A stretch of DNA of 11,206 bases from Tannerellaceae bacterium (GTDB lineage: Bacteria > Bacteroidota > Bacteroidia > Bacteroidales > Tannerellaceae). Under the pieces are notes generated by a model, which was not told the DNA's origin, ran no database searches, and was given only the letters and a program-made list of their open reading frames with translations. Made by a program: the position numbers and the translations under genes. Shown piece by piece: positions 6,735 to 11,206 of the stretch. Location: the NCBI GenBank assembly GCA_031267205.1, contig JAIRZN010000129.1, forward strand, positions 1 through 11,206, written 5' to 3'. Each line of letters begins with the position of its first letter. Position 1 is the first letter of the stretch.

Positions 6735-7580
6735 ATGAAACAGGTTTACAGCGTTACAGACTTGAGGGATTGTCTCGCCGGAGAAAGGCCGGAAAACAAA
6801 CGGGTTGGCTTTGTTCCTACAATGGGAGCGTTGCACGACGGACATCTGAGCCTTGTCAAGCGTTGCATCGAAGAGAACGATGTCTGCGTCGCCAGCATAT
6901 TCGTCAATCCGACACAATTCAATAATAAGGCTGATCTGGAAACTTATCCCCGAATGCCGGAAAAAGACTGCGCCTTATTGGAAACAGCCGGCTGCGACTA
7001 TCTCTTCACCCCATCCGAAAAAGAAATGTATCCTGAACCGGACACCCGCGTATTCGATTTCGGACCCTTAGCACAGGTTATGGAAGGAGCCTTCCGTCCG
7101 GGGCATTTCAACGGAGTGGCGCAGATTGTAAGCAAACTTTTCGATGCAGTAGGCCCCTGTCGAGCATACTTCGGGGAGAAAGACTTCCAACAAGTAGCCA
7201 TTATCCGGTGGATGGTCGAACAACTCAATATACCTGTGCAAATCGTCGCCTGCCCTATCCTTCGCGAGGCCGACGGATTGGCAATGAGCAGCCGCAACAT
7301 GCGCTTGACAAGACTGCAACGCCAAAAAGCCCCGCTAATATATCAAACGTTGAAAGAAAGCACCGGTTTCGCGCCGGACAAAACAGTGCGGGAGACAGAA
7401 GTTTTCGTAGCAGACAGACTTAACAGCGAACCTTTATTGCTGGTTGAGTATTTCGACATAGTCGACGGTTACACATTATCGCCTATCCGCGACTGGAAAG
7501 AGACGCCGTATCCCGTAGGATGCATAGCCGTATACTGCGGCGAAGTCCGGCTGATTGATAACATAACGTACAAGATCTAA
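6735..7580 (+). CDS. panC: Pantothenate synthetase (pantoate--beta-alanine ligase) PanC
   Basis: A 281-residue cytoplasmic enzyme joining pantoate and beta-alanine with ATP (via pantoyl-adenylate) to make pantothenate, the coenzyme A precursor. All family motifs are visible: PTMGALHDGH with the HxGH-type ATP site (28-37), SIFVNPTQF (54-62), the FNGVAQIVSKLF helix (125-136), GEKDFQQ (147-153), and LREADGLAMSSRN (176-188), which includes the KMSKS-like loop. Length agrees with E. coli PanC (283). The ATG at 6735 places PTMGALH at the usual distance. It is the first gene of panC-panD-MATE, divergent from the GT5-like gene across a 100-bp spacer. panD, which supplies the beta-alanine, follows after 14 bp. 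Confidence 0.98.
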   Translation: MKQVYSVTDLRDCLAGERPENKRVGFVPTMGALHDGHLSLVKRCIEENDVCVASIFVNPTQFNNKADLETYPRMPEKDCALLETAGCDYLFTPSEKEMYPEPDTRVFDFGPLAQVMEGAFRPGHFNGVAQIVSKLFDAVGPCRAYFGEKDFQQVAIIRWMVEQLNIPVQIVACPILREADGLAMSSRNMRLTRLQRQKAPLIYQTLKESTGFAPDKTVRETEVFVADRLNSEPLLLVEYFDIVDGYTLSPIRDWKETPYPVGCIAVYCGEVRLIDNITYKI

Positions 7581-7594
7581 AGAACACAAACAAA

Positions 7595-7951
7595 ATGTTT
7601 ATAGAAGTAATAAAATCGAAGATACACCGTGTAACCGTCACGGAAGCCAATCTCAATTACATAGGCAGCATCACCATAGACGAAGACCTGATGGACGCCG
7701 CCAACCTACTTCCAAACGAGAAAGTCTCCGTAGTGAACAACAACAACGGAGAGCGGTTCGAAACCTACATCATCAAGGGCGAACGCCGTTCGGGTGTCGT
7801 CTGCCTCAATGGAGCCGCCGCCAGGAAAGTGCAACCGGGCGACATAGTGATCATCATGTCGTACGCCATGATGGACTTTGAGGAAGCCAAAACATTCAAA
7901 CCTTCTATCATCTTCCCCGACACAGCAACAAACAGACTTGTTCAATCATAA
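7595..7951 (+). CDS. panD: Aspartate 1-decarboxylase PanD (pyruvoyl enzyme precursor)
   Basis: A 118-residue proenzyme that decarboxylates L-aspartate to beta-alanine, the substrate of PanC. The self-processing site is intact: YIGSITID puts Gly24-Ser25 at the standard cleavage position, where Ser25 becomes the pyruvoyl cofactor of the alpha chain. Other family features are KIHRVTVTEANLNY (9-22), NGERFETYIIKGERRSG (50-66, with the Arg/Tyr region), the NGAAAR loop (72-77) and PGDIVIIMSYAMM (81-93). Length is typical (117-127). It follows panC by 14 bp. Its last codons overlap, in another frame, the start region of the MATE gene. Confidence 0.98.
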   Translation: MFIEVIKSKIHRVTVTEANLNYIGSITIDEDLMDAANLLPNEKVSVVNNNNGERFETYIIKGERRSGVVCLNGAAARKVQPGDIVIIMSYAMMDFEEAKTFKPSIIFPDTATNRLVQS

Positions 7952-9260
7952 ACATATCTGGAACATAAGCTACCCTATCTTCCTGAGCTTGCTGGCGCAG
8001 AATATTATAAATGTGACCGACACAGCCTTCCTTGGGAGAATAGGCGAAGTAGAACTCGGCGCATCCGCACTGGGAGGCTTAGTGTATATATGCGCTTTCA
8101 CCCTTGCCTTCGGCTTCAGCACAGGCTCGCAAATCGTTATCGCCCGCCGCAACGGAGAACAGGAATACGGCCGTATAGGAGCAGTAATGATACAAGGCAT
8201 ATTCTTCCTCATCAGCATGGCAATCATTATCTTTATCCTCGTCCGCCTCTTGGCCGCGCCGATGATGAGCATGCTCGTATCCTCAAGCGCCATACTCGAC
8301 GCAACGGTCGAATTTCTCAACCTGCGCGTCTTCGGCCTCTTCTTCTCCTTCCTCAACGTCATGTTCAGGGCCTTCTTCGTAGGAGTCACACGCACGCGGG
8401 TGCTCACCATCAACGCCCTGCTGATGGCTATCACCAATATTATCCTCGATTACATCCTCATATTCGGTCATGCCGGATTCCCCGCCATGGGCATCAAAGG
8501 GGCGGCTATCGCTTCAGTATGCGCAGAGGCGGTTTCCATCCTGTTCTTTGTGCTGTACATGTGCCTCACCGTCGATTTGAAAAAATATGGCCTGAACCGC
8601 ATCTATGCGCCCGACCTGCGCCTGCTCAAGCGCATACTCGGCACCTCTATCTTCACCATGCTCCAGCAGTTTATATCAATGAGCACCTTCTTCTTCTTCT
8701 TCATCGCCATGGAACATATCGGGCAACGCGAATTAGCAGTCGCCAACATCATACGCAGCATCTATGTAGTGATGTTCATACCCGTCAATTCCCTCTCCAC
8801 GGCCGTCAACTCACTTGTCAGCAACGCCATCGGGGCGGGGCGTACAGACCAGGTGACGGGCATCATTAAAAAGGTCGCCCTGCTATCGCTGTTCATCATG
8901 GCAGGATGCGCCGTCGTCTTTTGCCTCATACCCGAAGCCATCCTCTCGATATACACCAACTCGCAGTCGCTCATTGCCGACTCCATACCCTCCATCTACA
9001 CCATATCGGGCGCCATGCTGATATGCGCCGCCGGCAGCGTCGTCTTCAACGGCGTATCAGGCACCGGCAACACCCTGGCAGCGCTCAAGTTCGAGGTCGT
9101 CACCTTAGTATTCTATTGCACCTTCATATACATAGTCGGCATACGCCTGAAGCTACCGGTACACGTATGCTTCACCTCCGAAATAATATACTTCGGCCTC
9201 CTCTTAGTCATGAGCGCCGTCTATATAAAGAAAGGCCGTTGGAAGAATAAAAAGATATAG
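7938..9260 (+). CDS. MATE family multidrug/metabolite exporter (DinF/NorM-like)
   Basis: A 440-residue inner-membrane antiporter of the MATE family, which exports small molecules using H+ or Na+ gradients. It has the family's opening HIWNISYPIFLSLLAQNI and then NVTDTAFLGRIGEVELGASA (about 25-44 from this start). About twelve hydrophobic helices follow in two homologous halves, with the second MatE domain starting near residue 216 (LLKRILGTSIFTMLQQFISM), and the C-terminus is basic (KKGRWKNKKI). No in-frame ATG exists before the first helices. I chose TTG 7938, which fits the usual short N-terminus and overlaps panD by 14 bp. TTG 7878 would add 20 residues that are just panD sequence in another frame. 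Third gene of the panC operon; substrate unknown. Confidence 0.88.
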   Translation: MFNHKHIWNISYPIFLSLLAQNIINVTDTAFLGRIGEVELGASALGGLVYICAFTLAFGFSTGSQIVIARRNGEQEYGRIGAVMIQGIFFLISMAIIIFILVRLLAAPMMSMLVSSSAILDATVEFLNLRVFGLFFSFLNVMFRAFFVGVTRTRVLTINALLMAITNIILDYILIFGHAGFPAMGIKGAAIASVCAEAVSILFFVLYMCLTVDLKKYGLNRIYAPDLRLLKRILGTSIFTMLQQFISMSTFFFFFIAMEHIGQRELAVANIIRSIYVVMFIPVNSLSTAVNSLVSNAIGAGRTDQVTGIIKKVALLSLFIMAGCAVVFCLIPEAILSIYTNSQSLIADSIPSIYTISGAMLICAAGSVVFNGVSGTGNTLAALKFEVVTLVFYCTFIYIVGIRLKLPVHVCFTSEIIYFGLLLVMSAVYIKKGRWKNKKI

Positions 9261-9365
9261 CTCGCCTTCGCCTTCGTCTTCGATTTGATTTTTCACCGTA
9301 TATGATTCTCCCTATCTTATTTAAATGCGTTTGACCTTTACGGGGATGATGTGTGAATGTTTAAT

Positions 9366-9410
9366 GGTCGGCCTTCGGGATTGCTATCCAAACACTCCGT
9401 CCGGCCGACC
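9366..9410. repeat. Inverted repeat GGTCGGCC / GGCCGACC
   Basis: GGTCGGCC (9366-9373) and GGCCGACC (9403-9410) are perfect reverse complements separated by 29 bp. They could form a GC-rich stem about 105 bp beyond the MATE stop. No T-run follows on either strand. Confidence 0.5.
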
Positions 9411-9434
9411 TCAACCGGGCGCGACATCCTCTCA

Positions 9435-9512
9435 TGGGAAAGCAATGTGCGACTTTGGGAAAGCAATGTGAGACTTCGGGGAAAGCAATGCGCCCTTTTG
9501 GGGAGAAGGCAT
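9435..9512. repeat. 21-22 bp short tandem repeat, about four copies
   Basis: GGGAAAGCAATGTGCGACTT begins at 9436 and recurs with changes at 9457 (GTGAGACTT), 9479 (GCGCCCTTT) and, more decayed, 9501 (GGGAGAAGGCATG). The period is 21, 22 and 22 bp. The GGGAAAGCAATG core is identical in the first three copies; the right part of the unit varies. No coding role is likely. Confidence 0.8.
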
Positions 9513-9570
9513 GACGCCGCCGCTAATACATATGAATAACAAGTGCGGAAGCAAAGATAAAACATACGCC

Positions 9571-9680
9571 CCGTGCACAAAATACCCTTTGCACGGCATA
9601 TTCCCGCTTTGCGGAAGGCTTTTCACGCAAGTGGAAGGTGTCCCGCCGGCGCGGAAAGGGGCTTTACATGCGAGTGTGCT
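9571..9680. repeat. Run of small hairpins spaced about 20-25 bp
   Basis: Successive stems are CCGTGCA/TGCACGG (9571-9577 with 9590-9596), CCGC-TTT-GCGG (9604-9614), TTTCAC-GCAA-GTGGAA (9621-9636, one G-T pair and a GNRA-type loop), CCGC-CGGC-GCGG (9643-9654) and a weak ACA/TGT stem (9666-9677). A GGAAGG- or GGAAAGG-like block follows three of them. Arm sequences differ but pairing is kept, so this looks like a degenerate hairpin repeat. Confidence 0.65.
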
Positions 9681-9688
9681 GTGGAATG

Positions 9689-10648
9689 TCAGTTGTCTTT
9701 TGAGTTCCTGTTTTTGTATCGCTCCAGGATACGGGGCAAATCGGCCCTATACTTTTCTATATTCCACTCCAGGCCCTCTTCCTGCAGGTAATCATTCAAC
9801 GGTTCAAGGCCAACCTGCCGTCTTAATTCGTCGACTTCCTCAGGATTTTGCAACGGAACGATGTAACTGTCTTCGCTGTTTTCTGATAATATGACCTGCG
9901 TGCCGTAAACCTGGAATTTCCCCTGATTCATTAATATACGGTCGGTTAAAAAGGCAAATTCCCACGCTTCGGCATTACCGGCCTTTACAGCCTGCTCCAA
10001 AACGGGCATATATTTTTGCTGAACGATCAGGTCATCAACATGCTGAATGGTCAGGAACAAAGTCTGGCTCGCCTCGCTGCCGATTTCACGCTCGCCCAAC
10101 CAGCCAAACCTGTCTATTATCTGCTGAACCCTGACGGCATTTGCGGCATCCGTTTCCTTCATCTCCCTGCGGATTGAAAGAATTGCCGGATCGTCCCGCC
10201 CCTTCGACTTTTGGACGTTCAGTAACAATAGCCTGACGCCCTGATCTTCATATTGCATCCTGTTTAATTCCCTTCGCAGTTCATTATTATACTCCGCTGT
10301 TATTGAATCAATATAACCGGTGAAATCTCCCCATTCATCCAAGACATGCAAGCCTGCAAAGTTGTTATCTTCCCTTATCTCATCAAGCATATAACCTTCC
10401 GAAATCAGATTATGCAGAGAAATAAACGCCTGTTTATAATTCGGATCCCGAACGCTTCTTACCGCATTGATATAATTAGGCTCAACCTCCCTTACAAGCT
10501 GCAGATAAAGCGTTGAATACTCTTTCCGCAGAGTTTCAAGGTCATTATCCTCCAACGCATTCATGCAATTATTAACGATTTCATTCACCGTCTGCGAATG
10601 TACAGGGATACCGGCGCACAATAACATAAAGAAAAGTACATGTTTCAT
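9689..10648 (-). CDS. Secreted DUF6624 family protein
   Basis: A 319-residue protein with a cleavable signal peptide (MKHVLFFMLLCAGIPVHSQ, cleavage after about residue 18 or 19). It has no lipobox Cys at the cleavage site, so a periplasmic or secreted location is expected. The C-terminal two-thirds matches my recollection of DUF6624: DRFGWLGEREIGSEASQTLF (179-198), IQHVDDLIVQQKYMPVLEQA (201-220), then LTDRILMNQGKFQVYGTQ (234-251) and VDELRRQVGLEPLNDYL (272-288). The first 120 residues are helical, Glu/Asn-rich and not recognised. Function of the family is unknown. It stands alone: the MATE gene converges on it, and the gene at 10899 is divergent with a 250-bp spacer. ATG 10648 is the only start that includes the signal peptide. 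Confidence 0.82.
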   Translation of the reverse strand: MKHVLFFMLLCAGIPVHSQTVNEIVNNCMNALEDNDLETLRKEYSTLYLQLVREVEPNYINAVRSVRDPNYKQAFISLHNLISEGYMLDEIREDNNFAGLHVLDEWGDFTGYIDSITAEYNNELRRELNRMQYEDQGVRLLLLNVQKSKGRDDPAILSIRREMKETDAANAVRVQQIIDRFGWLGEREIGSEASQTLFLTIQHVDDLIVQQKYMPVLEQAVKAGNAEAWEFAFLTDRILMNQGKFQVYGTQVILSENSEDSYIVPLQNPEEVDELRRQVGLEPLNDYLQEEGLEWNIEKYRADLPRILERYKNRNSKDN

Positions 10649-10771
10649 ATTTCTATTTTTTTTGTGCCTTTAAAAGCCCGTAATGTTAGTGATTATTTTC
10701 CGAACAATCAGCCTGCAACCGTATACGGTATTCGGGACACATACCGTGCTGACGGGCCTTCCGCGCGAAGG

Positions 10772-10792
10772 CGCCGGGGTTGCACGCCGGCG
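10772..10792. other. GC-rich hairpin in divergent spacer
   Basis: CGCCGG (10772-10777) and CCGGCG (10787-10792) form a six-pair G/C stem with a 9-nt loop in an otherwise mixed spacer (10649-10898). It lies about 33 bp before the -7 promoter element of the right-edge gene. A regulatory role is possible but unsupported. Confidence 0.35.
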
Positions 10793-10824
10793 GGGCGGCG
10801 ATTATTTTGTCGGAAAACTTTCTT

Positions 10825-10832
10825 TATATTTG
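10825..10832 (+). promoter_or_regulatory. Bacteroidetes -7 promoter element (TATATTTG)
   Basis: TATATTTG matches TAnnTTTG exactly. A TTTG lies at 10806-10809, 15 bp upstream, which is closer than the usual -33 spacing. The ATG at 10899 is 66 bp downstream, leaving a leader of roughly 60 nt. Confidence 0.5.
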
Positions 10833-10898
10833 CGTGACTGTTTTAGTGAACAAGTCCGGCTGCAGAGCTACTACATACCTTTTAAAACCTTTATTCAT

Positions 10899-11206
10899 AT
10901 GAAATACAAAGATATTCTTGAGGAAGAAATTAAGAACAAAGTTACCAATGACTTTTTCGGCGGGTTTGACTGCACAAAAATCCTGGGCAAGATAGACTTC
11001 GCCGTTAAGACCGGACGCCATGAAAACGCCATTGATTTTAAGGACGAATACCTCCTGTGGGCGGAAGCAAAGCAGAGACCGACGGACATTCTCGCAATGC
11101 TGGCTCAACTTGTGCTCACTATCGGCAAGGCGCGAACTTTTGACGAAATTCTGCCGCCCCCGTTCCTGGGCTGCTACGATAATGAAAAGATCGCCTTCGT
11201 GCCTTA
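10899..11206 (+). CDS. Partial gene: N-terminal PD-(D/E)xK nuclease-like domain, probable restriction-modification enzyme
   Basis: An open frame from ATG 10899 runs off the right edge, giving 102 residues (MKYKDILEEEIKNKVTNDFF at the start). After a charged helix comes GKIDFAV (30-36) and then LLWAEAK (52-58), followed by a helix with Gln70 and TIGKARTF (74-81), then PPPFLGCYDNEKIAFVP (86-102). Asp33, Glu56-x-Lys58 and Gln70 fit the spacing of the PD-(D/E)xK nuclease core. The block LLWAEAK...QLVLTIGKARTF...PPPFLG resembles, from memory, the front of large Bacteroidetes N6-adenine methyltransferase/restriction (type IIG or Eco57I-like) proteins. The methyltransferase part would lie outside the window, so this is a domain-level inference. 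A promoter core sits 66 bp upstream. Confidence 0.72.
   Translation, partial: MKYKDILEEEIKNKVTNDFFGGFDCTKILGKIDFAVKTGRHENAIDFKDEYLLWAEAKQRPTDILAMLAQLVLTIGKARTFDEILPPPFLGCYDNEKIAFVP

Larger units (their letters stand above)
9261..9688. other. 428-bp gap between convergent genes
   Basis: No credible gene is seen between the MATE stop and the stop of the DUF6624 gene. The gap starts with a CTTCGC-rich run (about 9261-9282). It then holds an 8-bp inverted repeat (9366-9410), a 21-22 bp direct repeat (9435-9512) and a series of small hairpins (9571-9680), listed separately. It receives transcription from both sides, so these elements may act as bidirectional 3' ends. No classical hairpin-plus-T-run terminator is visible. 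Confidence 0.7.

Noticed and set aside
8090..9250. His/Arg-rich plus-strand frames inside the MATE gene (8090-8869, 8906-9250)
   Set aside because: Second-frame readings of the MATE coding sequence; no recognisable domain.
9357..9894. Small open frames across the repeat-containing gap
   Set aside because: Low-complexity peptides from repeats, partly antisense to the DUF6624 gene, with no family resemblance.
10824..11108. 94-residue minus-strand frame at the right edge
   Set aside because: It is antisense to the frame from 10899, which has nuclease-like motifs and a promoter core; the minus-strand peptide resembles nothing I know.
1..11206. tRNA, rRNA, riboswitch or insertion sequence
   Set aside because: No tRNA-like cloverleaf, conserved rRNA segment, recognisable riboswitch core or transposase was seen by eye; a covariance-model scan was not possible here.

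Overview
The window looks like a Bacteroidales chromosome. Three things suggest this: the set of Bacteroidetes-typical families (DUF3276/PUR-like protein, DUF4491, DUF4270 lipoprotein, short GT5-like 'glycogen/starch synthase', bifunctional-nuclease-domain protein), the panC-panD-MATE order divergent from the GT5-like gene, and several TAnnTTTG promoter cores. The genus cannot be fixed by eye. A Tannerella/Parabacteroides-like member is a guess based only on moderate GC and gene content.

Left part (1-3880): a tandem array of 41-bp units runs from the left edge up to the stop codon of rsmE. Then come, all on the minus strand, rsmE (16S rRNA m3U1498 methyltransferase), a CNT nucleoside transporter and a BFN/UVR-domain protein. 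These are transcribed in the order BFN -> transporter -> rsmE with an 8-bp overlap and a 15-bp gap, so they form one operon. A DUF3276 PUR-like gene upstream forms a separate unit.

Middle (3881-6734): a small membrane protein (DUF4491, plus strand) converges on a DUF4270 lipoprotein gene with the two stop codons interlocked in TTAG. The DUF4270 gene follows a GT5-like gene by 18 bp. The GT5-like protein has only the N-terminal Rossmann half of glycogen synthase and lacks the KxGGL ADP-glucose motif.

Right part (6735-11206): panC and panD (beta-alanine and pantothenate synthesis) and a MATE exporter form a plus-strand operon. The MATE gene has no ATG start and begins inside panD. A 428-bp gap between convergent genes (9261-9688) holds two kinds of short repeats: a 21-22 bp direct repeat and a run of small hairpins whose arms differ in sequence but still pair. 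Next is a secreted DUF6624 protein (minus). The window ends inside a plus-strand gene starting at 10899, whose 102 visible residues look like a PD-(D/E)xK nuclease domain, probably the front of a restriction-modification enzyme.

Most genes are ordinary core genes. The parts most worth a second look are the 41-bp array, the hairpin run at 9571-9680, the degenerate GT5-like protein and the truncated nuclease-like gene at the right edge.
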